From the NCBI GenBank assembly GCA_016234705.1, contig JACRAS010000178.1:1-64000 (forward strand): a stretch of 64,000 bases of DNA, in the 5' to 3' direction. This DNA comes from Betaproteobacteria bacterium. Lineage in GTDB: Bacteria; Pseudomonadota; Gammaproteobacteria; Burkholderiales; SG8-39. The translations under genes were made by a program, and so were the position numbers. Under the pieces are notes generated by a model. That model was not told the origin of the DNA. It did not search any database and saw only the letters and a program-made list of their open reading frames with translations. Below are positions 9,124 through 16,567 of the stretch, piece after piece; the first letter of the stretch is position 1, and every line of letters starts with the position of its first letter.

Positions 9124-10307
9124 TGGAACCGATCATTCATTTCGCCCCATACACGGGCTGGGTCTATCCGAACGAAACGGTGTTCGAATGGTCCGTGCTC
9201 ATCGCCGTCTATCCCTATCTCACCGGGCTGGTTGCCGGCGCGTTTACCGTCTCCAGCCTGTATCAGGTGTTCGGGTTCGAGCGGCTGAAGCCGGTGGCGC
9301 ACCTGGCCTTGCTGACCTCGCTCAGTTTCATGATCTTCGTGCCCACGCCGCTGCTGCTGCACCTCGGCCATCCGGAACGCGCATTCAATTCCACCATCAC
9401 GCCGCACCTGACCTCCGCCATGGCGATGTTCGGCTTCTTTGCCAGCTTCTACGTCGCGCTGTTGATACTCGAAGGCTGGTTTGCCTACCGTCCCTTCATC
9501 GTGGGCCAGGCGCAAACAAGGACTGGCCTGCTGGGAAAGTTCTATGGCCTGCTGACGCTCGGCTCCCATGATGTGTCCGAGCGTGTGATGGGTTACGACA
9601 GGAAGTGGATTTTCGCGCTTGCCGTCATCGGCATTCCCGCGGCGCATGGCCTGCACGGCTATGTCGGGTTTATGTACGGCTCGCTCAAGTCGCGCGAATG
9701 GTGGTCTTCCGATCTCATGCCGGTGATATTTCTTTTTTCGGCCATCATCTCCGGAGTCGCGTTGCTGGTCGTGCTTTATGTGGCGTCGTGCAAGCTGCGC
9801 AAGATACCGATCGATGCGGCATGTGTGAAGGGCCTCGCGTATACCATTTGGGCCTTCATCATGGTCGCCATCGTGTTGGAGGCCCTGGCCTTCGCCAACC
9901 TGGTCTACAAGGGCCGGGAAGGCATCGAAATCATCATGGAGTACGTGACCGGCCCGCTCCTGATTCCCTACTTCCTCCTGCAATTTGCGATCGGCATGAT
10001 AGCGCCGCTCCTGTGGCTGTCCTACATGATCTGGCGCGGCACTACCGGGCGCGCTCTGGTGATCGGCGTCACCGTATGCGCCTGCCTGGTCCTGTTTTCC
10101 GTGTTCATGATGCGCTGGAACGTGGTCATCGGCGGGCAGGAAATCTCCAAGACCGGCAAAGGGCTGCTTGCCTATCACATGCCTTTCTTCGGCAAGGAAG
10201 GCGCGCTTATGGCGATCCTGCTCACCATAGCGCCGCTCGGCCTGTTGTACGTATTGACCCGGCTGTTTCCGCCCTGGGCGGACGCAGCGACGCACGCTCA
10301 CTCTTGA
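9123..10307 (+). CDS. NrfD/PsrC-family integral membrane quinone subunit
   Basis: 394 residues beginning at GTG 9123, which shares its G with the TAG of the ferredoxin gene. About eight to ten hydrophobic helices are visible. Family features include the N-terminal W-containing loop, LLHLGHPERAF in an early loop (a conserved NrfD motif) and a C-terminal LTRLFPP. NrfD proteins bind quinones on the periplasmic side and exchange electrons with the FeS partner. With the six-haem cytochrome and ferredoxin it forms a cytochrome-FeS-NrfD set resembling DsrJOP or Nrf/Act-like membrane modules, but without the other subunits. Confidence 0.92.
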   Translation: MEPIIHFAPYTGWVYPNETVFEWSVLIAVYPYLTGLVAGAFTVSSLYQVFGFERLKPVAHLALLTSLSFMIFVPTPLLLHLGHPERAFNSTITPHLTSAMAMFGFFASFYVALLILEGWFAYRPFIVGQAQTRTGLLGKFYGLLTLGSHDVSERVMGYDRKWIFALAVIGIPAAHGLHGYVGFMYGSLKSREWWSSDLMPVIFLFSAIISGVALLVVLYVASCKLRKIPIDAACVKGLAYTIWAFIMVAIVLEALAFANLVYKGREGIEIIMEYVTGPLLIPYFLLQFAIGMIAPLLWLSYMIWRGTTGRALVIGVTVCACLVLFSVFMMRWNVVIGGQEISKTGKGLLAYHMPFFGKEGALMAILLTIAPLGLLYVLTRLFPPWADAATHAHS

Positions 10308-10420
10308 AACGCATGAGTTTTGTGAAACCAGAGGGTGGCTGCTGCATCAAATCATCTTCTGCCGGCGGGCTTGTTCGGTCGAGTCCAAATGAAATATATC
10401 AACGCGAAAAGGAGAGCAAC

Positions 10421-10711
10421 ATGAAACGAGTGATGGTTCTGGCTGGAACGGTAGCGGCACTGATGGTCAGCGGACAGCTTGCGGCCGCGGACGGCAAGGC
10501 GGTCTATGACAAGTCGTGCAAGGGCTGCCATGCGGCGATGAAGCCGAAGACCGGGGACAAGGAAGCCTGGGCGCCCCTGATCAAGCAGGGCGAAGCTGCA
10601 TTGACTGCTTCCGTCATGAAAGGCAAGAAGCCCATGCCGCCCAAGGGCGGTGCCGCCACCGAAGCCGACGTCAAGGCTGCGGTCGAGTACATCATCAGCC
10701 AGTCGAAATAG
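10421..10711 (+). CDS. Small exported monohaem cytochrome c (c5-like)
   Basis: 96 residues from ATG 10421, preceded by AGGAGAG at a good distance. The signal peptide ends at LAAA; one haem motif CKGCH is followed by a conserved c5-type layout (PKTGDKEAWAPLIKQG, PMPPKGGAA with the distal Met, and a C-terminal helix EADVKAAVEYIIS). It is a soluble periplasmic electron shuttle, probably the acceptor or donor for the upstream cytochrome-FeS-NrfD complex, with which it is likely co-transcribed (113-base gap). Confidence 0.9.
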   Translation: MKRVMVLAGTVAALMVSGQLAAADGKAVYDKSCKGCHAAMKPKTGDKEAWAPLIKQGEAALTASVMKGKKPMPPKGGAATEADVKAAVEYIISQSK

Positions 10712-11037
10712 GGCGGCAGACCCCGGTCTGCTGCTTCGATTCCCGGCCTTCTGCGGTCGGGGACCAGCGACTCGCTTCAAAGCGAGCCAAATCTCGTTTT
10801 TCGGCAGAATTGCTTTGCTACCTGCCTTGGAGCGAGCGGCGCCGTATTGACGAAAAACAGCCGCAGCAACGTCATTCATCTGCTCCCGGCAAGATGAACT
10901 TTTTGCGACGGGATCTAGGTCGATAGACCCCCAGAATGTGCTTGTTATAATTTCAAACCCCATTTTTCACTAACTAGCGGATTGATTCTGCTATCGCTCA
11001 TTTGACATATTGATGCGCGTCATGCATGCTTTGATGC
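10712..11037. other. Intergenic region with hairpins and a promoter
   Basis: No gene is seen. A GC hairpin GCAGAC/GTCTGC lies at 10716-10731 and a CTCGCT/AGCGAG hairpin at 10771-10786 is followed, after a short gap, by five T residues; either could end the cytochrome operon. A TATAAT box with an extended TGn motif (10943-10951) is a good candidate promoter for the toxin-antitoxin pair that follows. An inverted repeat CATGCAT/ATGCATG (11021-11040) overlaps that pair's start codon and may be its operator. Confidence 0.5.
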
Positions 11038-11274
11038 ATGCGAACCACCGTGCGACTCGATGAACACCTTCTCGCCCAAGCAAAGCGGCACGCGGCCGAA
11101 TCCGGCAGGACGCTTACTGCCGTGCTCGAAGAAGCATTGCGGGAATCGCTTGCGCGCCGAAACGTGCGAACGAAGTCCAAGCCCGTCCGATTGAAAACGG
11201 TCAGCGGCGGCGGCATACGGGCCCGCGTGGATCTGGATGACAGCGCATCGCTGCTCGACCTGATGGAATCCTGA
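11038..11274 (+). CDS. Ribbon-helix-helix antitoxin (VapB-like)
   Basis: 78 residues. The N-terminus MRTTVRLDEHLLAQAKRHA has the alternating pattern of an RHH beta strand plus helix, followed by the second helix SGRTLTAVLEEALRESL. The C-terminal part is the likely toxin-neutralising tail (VDLDDSASLLDLMES). It ends 1 base before the PIN toxin start. The inverted repeat over its start codon is a plausible site of autorepression. Confidence 0.85.
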   Translation: MRTTVRLDEHLLAQAKRHAAESGRTLTAVLEEALRESLARRNVRTKSKPVRLKTVSGGGIRARVDLDDSASLLDLMES

Positions 11275-11275
11275 A

Positions 11276-11704
11276 ATGGTGCTTCCGGACGTGAACGTGC
11301 TCGTGTACGCGCACCGCGAAGACACGGCGCATCACGCCGGATGCCGTGAATGGGTCGAGAAGGTCATCAACGGCGACGCGTCGTACGGCATCTCGGAACT
11401 GGTGTTGAGCGGATTCGTGCGGGTGGTGACCCACCCGAAAGTTTTCACCAAACCGAGCTCCCTGCCAGCCGCGATGGCGTTCACCGAGCAATTACGCGGC
11501 CGGCCGAACTGCGTCCCGGTCGCTCCCGGGCGCCGGCACTGGGAGATTTTTCGCGCACTTTGTATCGATGCCGAAGCGAAGGGCAATCTGGTCCCCGATG
11601 CCTACCTTGCCGCAATGGCCATCGAGTCAGGCTGCGAGTGGATCACTACCGACCGGGATTTCAGCCGATTTAAGGGCCTGCGCTGGCGGCATCCGCTTAA
11701 TTGA
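11276..11704 (+). CDS. vapC: VapC-type PIN-domain ribonuclease toxin
   Basis: 142 residues. The PIN fold acidic residues are visible: D in LPDVNVLVYAHR at the N-terminus, E in ISELVLSGFVRV, D in LVPDAYLAAMAIE and D in ITTDRDFSRF. The H-rich HREDTAHHAGCREWV region is typical of the VapC subgroup paired with short RHH antitoxins. It should cleave specific RNAs when free of the upstream antitoxin. Distinct in sequence from the other PIN proteins of this island. Confidence 0.9.
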   Translation: MVLPDVNVLVYAHREDTAHHAGCREWVEKVINGDASYGISELVLSGFVRVVTHPKVFTKPSSLPAAMAFTEQLRGRPNCVPVAPGRRHWEIFRALCIDAEAKGNLVPDAYLAAMAIESGCEWITTDRDFSRFKGLRWRHPLN

Positions 11705-11799
11705 CGCCGCAGCCTGTTCTGGCGGCCGGCCGATCGTCTTCCACGCACCCGTCGCTTAACGTGAAGCCGTCGCGCGGCCTAAAATCGGGCAACTAATCG

Positions 11800-11828
11800 T
11801 TGACTTACTATGTAAGCCGATCTAGGAT
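11800..11828 (+). promoter_or_regulatory. Sigma70-like promoter of the AbrB/PIN pair
   Basis: TTGACT (11800-11805), a 17-bp spacer and TAGGAT (11823-11828), 30 bases before the antitoxin ATG. No other promoter-like pair is evident in the short gap. Confidence 0.6.
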
Positions 11829-11858
11829 AACTGACATCAACCTGCTTTGGGTACGAAC

Positions 11859-12122
11859 ATGCCGACACTCTTAGTCTCCTCGAAAGGCCAAATCGTTTTG
11901 CCCGCCGCATTGCGGCGCCGACTCGGCATGGGCGCGGGCGCAAGGATCGAGGTGCTCGAAGAATCCGACGGCCTGAAGTTGCGCGTCATCCGAGCGGTTT
12001 CAACGGCTGACTTGACCGGGATGGCGGGCATGGTGAAAGCCCCGGCGCACGGCGTGCCGCGTCGCCTGGAGGACTTCGACCCTGCGTCACTGCTGGCCCG
12101 TTTGCGGCCCGGCAAGCCATGA
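11859..12122 (+). CDS. AbrB/SpoVT-family antitoxin
   Basis: 87 residues from ATG 11859; a TTG four codons upstream is less likely. The swapped-hairpin AbrB core is clear: LVSSKGQIVLPAALRRRLGMGAG followed by the second strand pair IEVLEESDGLKLRVI. The C-terminal part (PRRLEDFDPASLLARLRPG) would bind the toxin. Its stop overlaps the PIN gene by 4 bases (ATGA). Confidence 0.88.
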   Translation: MPTLLVSSKGQIVLPAALRRRLGMGAGARIEVLEESDGLKLRVIRAVSTADLTGMAGMVKAPAHGVPRRLEDFDPASLLARLRPGKP

Positions 12123-12526
12123 GAGCCCTTGACACGAACGTCCTGGCCCGGTTCTTCATCGACGACGACGACGACGCGCAGGCCGCAAAACAGAGACCCT
12201 CCGCGGTCGCAGCGTTGTCTGAGCGGGCATTCGTCGCGGTGACCGTGCTGATGGAATTGGAGTGGGTCATGCGCGGGTTCTATGGACTGCCTCCGACGGA
12301 CATTTCCCGCGTGTTGAGGGTGCTGTCGAGCATCGAGCACATCACGCTCGAGGACCGCAGCGCGGTACTGATGGCGCTCGACGCGTTCGACCAGGGCCTC
12401 GATTTCGCTGACGCGCTGCACATGGCGCGCAGTTCGCGCGCTTCAGGATTCGCGACATTCGACCAGCGACTCGCCAAGCGGGCAAAGGACCTTGCGCTGT
12501 CGCCACCCGTGGAACTGTTGTTCTGA
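12119..12526 (+). CDS. PIN-domain toxin (VapC type) paired with AbrB antitoxin
   Basis: 135 residues. PIN residues: D5 in RALDTNVLARFFIDDDD, E in VTVLMELEWVMRGFY, D in GLDFADALHMARS and D in FATFDQRLAKRA. This subgroup is usually partnered by AbrB-type antitoxins, as here. A run of six Asp codons near residue 15 (DDDDD) is slightly unusual. Translation is coupled to the antitoxin through the ATGA overlap. Confidence 0.9.
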   Translation: MRALDTNVLARFFIDDDDDAQAAKQRPSAVAALSERAFVAVTVLMELEWVMRGFYGLPPTDISRVLRVLSSIEHITLEDRSAVLMALDAFDQGLDFADALHMARSSRASGFATFDQRLAKRAKDLALSPPVELLF

Positions 12527-12769
12527 AGCGTCTGGCCGGGTCCGAACCCGGGGGAAGCCAAGCGTCCTTGGTCAGCAGTCAGGTCCCCGCCCGCGCTAAG
12601 AAGCATTCCACCACCAATTGCATTGGCAACTGGAAGTGTCCTCGCTGGCATTCGAGCCGCGATCGCCTCTATGATCAACGCAGGCATCGCCACCGCGAAG
12701 GCCGCTAAAGTGGTTCCGGGATTCTTCGGCGCTGGTGCCGCTGCCGGTCGAACAAGCGGCGTCGGGGGC

Positions 12770-13132
12770 ATGGGCGAGCTGCGCGCGAACGATCAGAAAA
12801 TCGTGGTCTGGTGGGGGACTCGGATGGAATGCCCCTCCGCGATTGCCCGACTGGAGAGAATGGGCGAACTCGACGAACCGGGCGGGGAACGTGCCCGGAC
12901 GATACTCGAATCGCTGTCCGAAGCCCGGTATGAAATCGAGCCGGCCCAAGGACTGCGGGAATTGGCGTGCGGCCTGTTGCGCAAACACGAGACCACCAGT
13001 GCCGATGGCTTGCAACTGGCGGCGGCGCTGTGCACGCCCTGGCGCGGGCCGAAAACGATCGAGTTTGTTTGTCTGGATCGACGCCTCGCGCGTGCCGCCG
13101 AACGGGAAGGTTTGCGCATTGCGGGCAATTAG
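12770..13132 (+). pseudogene. PIN-domain gene lacking its N-terminus
   Basis: The frame reads KIVVWWGTRMECPSAIARLE, then TSADGLQLAAAL and FVCLDRRLARAAEREGL, the middle and end of a PIN protein of the VVWWGT subgroup, with the acidic residues of strands 3-4 intact. The first strand with the essential Asp (normally YLDTSALLKL-like) is missing: upstream, the frame continues only into low-information Ala/Gly-rich sequence (12623-12769). No antitoxin precedes it. Probably a decayed toxin; alternatively a start further upstream gives a non-functional fusion. The 12527-12769 gap holds only a CCGGGT/ACCCGG hairpin near 12538. Confidence 0.6.
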
Positions 13133-13162
13133 CGCCCGCCGCGCTTCAGCCCAGCAACAGGC

Positions 13163-13227
13163 GCCATGACTGGCGGCCGCCGTTTGCAGCGCCAGGTAAT
13201 ACGGGCGCCCGAGCCAGCGAAAATAGG
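13163..13227 (-). repeat. Exact 65-bp copy of part of the AbiEi gene
   Basis: These 65 bases are identical to 14712-14776 inside the AbiEi gene and encode, on the minus strand, the same YFRWLGRPYYLALQ segment. Sequences on either side differ. It is a stranded fragment of a second AbiEi gene or a short duplication. The rest of the 13133-13392 gap shows no gene. Confidence 0.8.
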
Positions 13228-13392
13228 TTATGTGCGGGTGAGCAACCCTTTCATGGTCGTTCTCCATTCTCTTCTCCGGATTTCTCTGTGGGCGACCAAT
13301 CCGCGCCAGTCCGGCCACACCGCCCCGGCTCCGGCCGGGGCTTTTCTTCCTGCCCCTTGCGCCATAGTTACAAGTTATTGTATATTCCACCC

Positions 13393-13725
13393 ATGACGAT
13401 CAAGCCCGCTGAATTCCTTGGCGACACCATCGAGGTCCTGCGCGCCTTCCCTGACAAAGCCCGCCAGGATGCCGGGTTTCAACTGGACAAGGTGCAGCGG
13501 GGCGAGGAACCCGACGACTCCAAGCCCATGCCCAGCATCGGCGCAGGCGTCAAGGAGATTCGTATCTGGGATGAGGCGGGAACTTTCCGCGTGATTTACC
13601 TGGCGAAGCTCGCCGACGCGGTTTATGTCCTGCACTGCTTTCAGAAGAAGACGCAGGAGACGAGCCAGAAAGACATCAAACTGGCGCGGAAACGATACAA
13701 GGAATTGATGAGGACTCAGCCATGA
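13393..13725 (+). CDS. HigB/RelE-like toxin (phage Gp49-like)
   Basis: 110 residues from ATG 13393. Fold features of the Gp49/RelE superfamily: an N-terminal helix region (EVLRAFPDKARQDAGFQLDKVQRG), then KEIRIWDEAGTFRVIYLAKLADAVYVLHCFQKKTQETSQKDI, the R...VIY...LHCFxKKT signature of ribosome-dependent mRNA interferases. Its stop overlaps the antitoxin start by 4 bases (ATGA), with toxin first as in higBA operons. The sequence before it is AT-rich (GTTATTGTATATTCC) and probably contains the promoter. Confidence 0.88.
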   Translation: MTIKPAEFLGDTIEVLRAFPDKARQDAGFQLDKVQRGEEPDDSKPMPSIGAGVKEIRIWDEAGTFRVIYLAKLADAVYVLHCFQKKTQETSQKDIKLARKRYKELMRTQP

Positions 13726-14045
13726 AAAAGCAAACGCGATTCGTCAGTGTGTGGGACGCCATCGAAGACACGCCGCAGCAGGCCGCCAGCATGCGTGCCC
13801 GCTCTGAGTTGATGATGGCACTGCAAGGCTGGGTGAAGACCAGCGGCAGTACTCAAGCGAAGGCCGCCAAGCTCTTCGGCATCACGCAACCGCGCATGTC
13901 CGACCTGGTGCGCGGCAAGATCAGCCTGTTCTCACTGGAAGCATTGATCGACATGGCCACCGTCGCCGGCCTGGAGCCGCACGTCACGATCAAGAGGCCG
14001 AAGGCGCCACGCAAGCGGCGCAATGAGGAACTGGCGGCCGCCTGA
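13722..14045 (+). CDS. HigA-like XRE antitoxin
   Basis: 107 residues. Helix-turn-helix at about 45-85: SGSTQAKAAKLFGITQPRMSDLVRGKISLFSLEALIDMATVAG, the HTH_37 layout usual in Gp49-associated antitoxins. The basic C-terminus (KRPKAPRKRRN) is typical. It should neutralise the upstream toxin and repress the operon. Confidence 0.9.
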   Translation: MKKQTRFVSVWDAIEDTPQQAASMRARSELMMALQGWVKTSGSTQAKAAKLFGITQPRMSDLVRGKISLFSLEALIDMATVAGLEPHVTIKRPKAPRKRRNEELAAA

Positions 14046-14052
14046 ATTCGCG

Positions 14053-14223
14053 TCAGGCGGCCATCTCAGGTGACCGCTTCGGCGGTATCCACACCACCTC
14101 GATGCCGGCCGGCTTCTCCGAGTCGCCCTTCAACTGGCCAACCTTGGAACCGACCTGCCCGCATTGTTGAACGAAATCGACAGCTTGGTGAGCAAGGATG
14201 TCCTGCTGCGTAATCTGAATCAC
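14053..14223 (-). CDS. Possible 56-residue ORF coupled to AbiEi
   Basis: A GTG (14223) overlaps the AbiEi stop codon in a GTGA arrangement and opens a 57-codon frame ending at TGA 14053. The product begins with a QITQQDILAHQAVDFVQQ-like helix and ends in WIPPKRSPEMAA. The position is that of the AbiEii toxin in bona fide AbiE operons, but the sequence is far too short and I see no nucleotidyltransferase motif (no GGxxL). It could be an unrelated small protein, a remnant, or chance. Confidence 0.35.
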   Translation of the reverse strand: MIQITQQDILAHQAVDFVQQCGQVGSKVGQLKGDSEKPAGIEVVWIPPKRSPEMAA

Positions 14224-15050
14224 GAGAGGCTCATCGTATTGGCGAATATATACCAGCGGTTATTGGCAGCAATAGTTTTGACGTTTTCCGGCGCGTGCGT
14301 GGCGAGCGGAATCGATGCCAATTTTTGCGGTAGCCAGGCGTGAATGGTTTTGGCGAGCTTATCCGCTCCCTGCGCCTCCAGAATAAATCCAAGCCGTTGC
14401 GCCGTGGTTGTTTCGTCTTCGGCCTCCAAGACATCTCTGAGCTTAGACGATTGCATCTGGGAAATCATGGGCGCAATGGTCTCTGCCGATCGCTCGATCC
14501 CACCGATGTTCGGAGCGTAGCGCACCAGATCAAAGGCGGTCGCCTCCGGCGTGCTAACGCAAAGCGGCGCATAGGCGCCGATTGGTTGCCTCGTTGGCGT
14601 TCTTGCAACAGCACGTTTAACAAAGAAGTGGACCCGAACCCTTCCGATGCGAAGGTCGCGACGGGGAAGATCAGTCATGACTTGCGTGACTTGAATAGCC
14701 TGCGGGCTGGAGCCATGACTGGCGGCCGCCGTTTGCAGCGCCAGGTAATACGGGCGCCCGAGCCAGCGAAAATAGGCGTCCAGCCACCATTCGACAGGCG
14801 GACAACCTATGATTTGATGGTCGGGGCGAATGATGAGAAAAAATTGCTGCCGCGGGCTGACCCTGACGACCTTGTTCCCGAGCCTCAGTAGCTGGTTTCT
14901 GGCCGCGATGATCGATAAACCGGTGTTTTCAACCAACTCATCCAGAGAAAATGCAACCACACCGGCGGCGAGTTTGGATTCGACGAATTTTGCTGCTGCG
15001 CCGCGGAGCGGCGTGACAGGCGACGTTATGGATGCTTTTTTCATTTGCAT
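14220..15050 (-). CDS. AbiEi-family type IV antitoxin, orphan
   Basis: 276 residues. The N-terminal winged-helix region (FSLDELVENTGLSIIAARNQLLRLGNKVVRVSP) is followed by the AbiEi core: YYLALQTAAASHG, TQVMTD, a VxFF strand, VSTPEATAFDLVRY and a C-terminal helical part. AbiEi proteins repress their own promoter and neutralise the AbiEii nucleotidyltransferase toxin; no AbiEii follows. The first ATG (15050) lies inside an inverted repeat; a second ATG at 15044 (MKKAS) may be the true start. The toxin may be lost or supplied elsewhere. Confidence 0.85.
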   Translation of the reverse strand: MQMKKASITSPVTPLRGAAAKFVESKLAAGVVAFSLDELVENTGLSIIAARNQLLRLGNKVVRVSPRQQFFLIIRPDHQIIGCPPVEWWLDAYFRWLGRPYYLALQTAAASHGSSPQAIQVTQVMTDLPRRDLRIGRVRVHFFVKRAVARTPTRQPIGAYAPLCVSTPEATAFDLVRYAPNIGGIERSAETIAPMISQMQSSKLRDVLEAEDETTTAQRLGFILEAQGADKLAKTIHAWLPQKLASIPLATHAPENVKTIAANNRWYIFANTMSLS

Positions 15051-15081
15051 ATTGTAGTGTAAAACGCTTCGATATGCAAAT
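15043..15081 (-). promoter_or_regulatory. Inverted-repeat operator at the AbiEi start
   Basis: ATTTGCATA (15043-15051) and TATGCAAAT (15073-15081) form a perfect 9-bp inverted repeat separated by 21 bases, straddling the AbiEi start. AbiEi proteins are known to bind inverted repeats in their own promoter, so this is the obvious candidate site. Confidence 0.6.
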
Positions 15082-15460
15082 ATATTTATTGCCCACCTAA
15101 ATGGTTGACACCTTACTTGCCATGCTGGCTGTGACTGCCGGCGCCGAGCCGATTCGGTGGCTATCCACCATCCCGCACTGCGTGCTCAATCGAGTACGCA
15201 AGCTGTCGGAATTAATGTCGAACCCGCGTGGGGATGCCACACGCTGACATGACAAGTTTACTGGTCGCGGCCAGATCTGACAGACAATGCCTGCCTTCGA
15301 TCTAGAACACGCTATCAGCCACATTGTCGCGTAGGTCCGCTCCTCGGCCTTATGTGGAACTCCACATTGCGAGGGGTGTTATGCGTTGCACGGGTCCGAC
15401 CCCATTTAGCACCGCGGACAGTGTAAAATAATAACCAATTAATTTTACCTGGAAGCAATC
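15082..15460. other. Gene-free stretch with a VapB operator
   Basis: No supported gene. Two inverted repeats stand out: ATGTGGA/TCCACAT (15352-15367) and, just before the next start, GTAAAAT (15423-15429) with ATTTTAC (15442-15448). The second, in AT-rich sequence 13 bases upstream of the small antitoxin ATG, is a likely autoregulatory operator and promoter region. Confidence 0.5.
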
Positions 15461-15637
15461 ATGACCACCGCAACAGCACGCAGATCGAGCGCACGCCGCG
15501 CGCCCGAACGGGAATCTGAGACCACGCGGAAATCCACTGCTTATGGGCGGTCGGTGTTGCGTGCGCTTGACCGGATGAAGGCGGCTGGGCCATGGCATTT
15601 TGCTCCGAAGCTGAGTGACCGCTACTTCAAGCGGTGA
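15461..15637 (+). CDS. 58-residue antitoxin of a PIN toxin
   Basis: A short frame from ATG 15461, with GGAAG in the ribosome-site position, to TGA 15635-15637. The product is Arg/Ser-rich at the N-terminus (TARRSSARRAPERES) and ends with VLRALDRMKAAGPWHFAPKLSDRYFKR. It lacks an obvious DNA-binding fold; the C-terminal half resembles toxin-binding tails. Its GTGA overlap with the GTG start of the PIN gene is the main evidence that it is the cognate antitoxin. Confidence 0.65.
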   Translation: MTTATARRSSARRAPERESETTRKSTAYGRSVLRALDRMKAAGPWHFAPKLSDRYFKR

Positions 15638-16047
15638 GGTATCTGCTCGACACCTGCATCATCGAAGCACTGCTCAAGGAAGAAGCGGGCCACGAAAACA
15701 TCCGCGCGAAGATTGCCACCGCGCCTCGCGGATCGCTTGCAATCTCGGCGTTGACCGCGGTAGAAATCTTTACCGGCATCACCGGTGCGCGCGAACCGCG
15801 CGCAAAACGGATTGCCTTTGAGGGCTGCCTTAAAGTAATGCGCGTCGCCGCATTCGATGCGGCTGCGGCCCGTCAGGCGTTCATGATTCAGCGGTATCTG
15901 CGGCAGACCGGCCAGCAGATCGGGCGTACCGATCCGATGATCGCAGCACACGCAATCGCGGCGAATGCCGTCTGCGTCACCGACAATCTCCGCCACTTCC
16001 TGCGCATCCCTGGGCTGGCAGTCGAGAACTGGCTCCGGGCCGCGTGA
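15634..16047 (+). CDS. vapC: VapC-type PIN-domain toxin
   Basis: 137 residues from GTG 15634. PIN residues: D6 in RYLLDTCIIEALLKEE, E in ISALTAVEIFTGI, D in QQIGRTDPMIAAHAIA and D in CVTDNLRHFLRIPGL. The LLDTCI start and AHA-NA-C-VTDN layout match the FitB/VapC group. It should be an RNase held in check by the short upstream antitoxin, to which it is translationally coupled. Confidence 0.9.
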   Translation: MRYLLDTCIIEALLKEEAGHENIRAKIATAPRGSLAISALTAVEIFTGITGAREPRAKRIAFEGCLKVMRVAAFDAAAARQAFMIQRYLRQTGQQIGRTDPMIAAHAIAANAVCVTDNLRHFLRIPGLAVENWLRAA

Positions 16048-16294
16048 GCGTATCGACGAGCCATTCGCCACCCGTGCGGGCGAACGTCGAATCGATACGC
16101 GTTAACGCGGGCGTTCAACGACGGGCCCTGGCCCGCCGCACAGTGAGACGCAAATGTGCCGGAAACCCGTGCCCCCTATTGACTCTTCGCAAGATTGCCT
16201 GTTTTATTCAGGCGCGCCAACCCCGTTTGCTTTTGGCGGTGAGACCCGCTCACTCAGTCTATCTTGATGCCGTTCGCTGAGGCATAATCGCTAA

Positions 16295-16567
16295 ATGAAA
16301 TTTGAATGGAACCCGGCCAAGGCGGCAGCCAATCTGCGCAAGCATGGGGTCTCGTTCGAAGAGGCGGTGACTGCGTTCAAAGACGACTTATGTGCTACCG
16401 CGCGCGATCTGGAGCATTCGGTAGCGGAACACCGATTCATTACTTTCGGTTTGTCGGCTCATGAACGGCTTGTCACGGTCTCCCCCACTGAACGCGGCAG
16501 CACTGTTCGAATCATTAGTGCGTGATTGATGACTCGGGCTGAAAGGAAAATTTATGAAGAAGGCTAA
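16295..16567 (+). pseudogene. brnT: BrnT toxin with an in-frame stop codon
   Basis: Residues 1-76 are a clear BrnT: MKFEWNPAKAAANLRKHGVSFEEA at the N-terminus and RFITFGLSAHERLVTVSP in the core. Translation stops at TGA 16523-16525 directly after RIISA, where BrnT proteins normally continue with Arg. The same frame then stays open as LMTRAERKIYEEG and stops at 16565-16567, overlapping the start of the next gene (16554) as intact BrnT genes do. A single CGA-to-TGA change explains this. The toxin is therefore probably shortened by 14 residues that contain the conserved RxxYE tail. Confidence 0.75.

Noticed and set aside
12596-13390. A 264-codon minus-strand open frame across the headless PIN gene
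   Set aside because: It only picks up the 65-bp AbiEi fragment; the rest has no protein-like pattern, and the plus-strand PIN sequence explains the region better.
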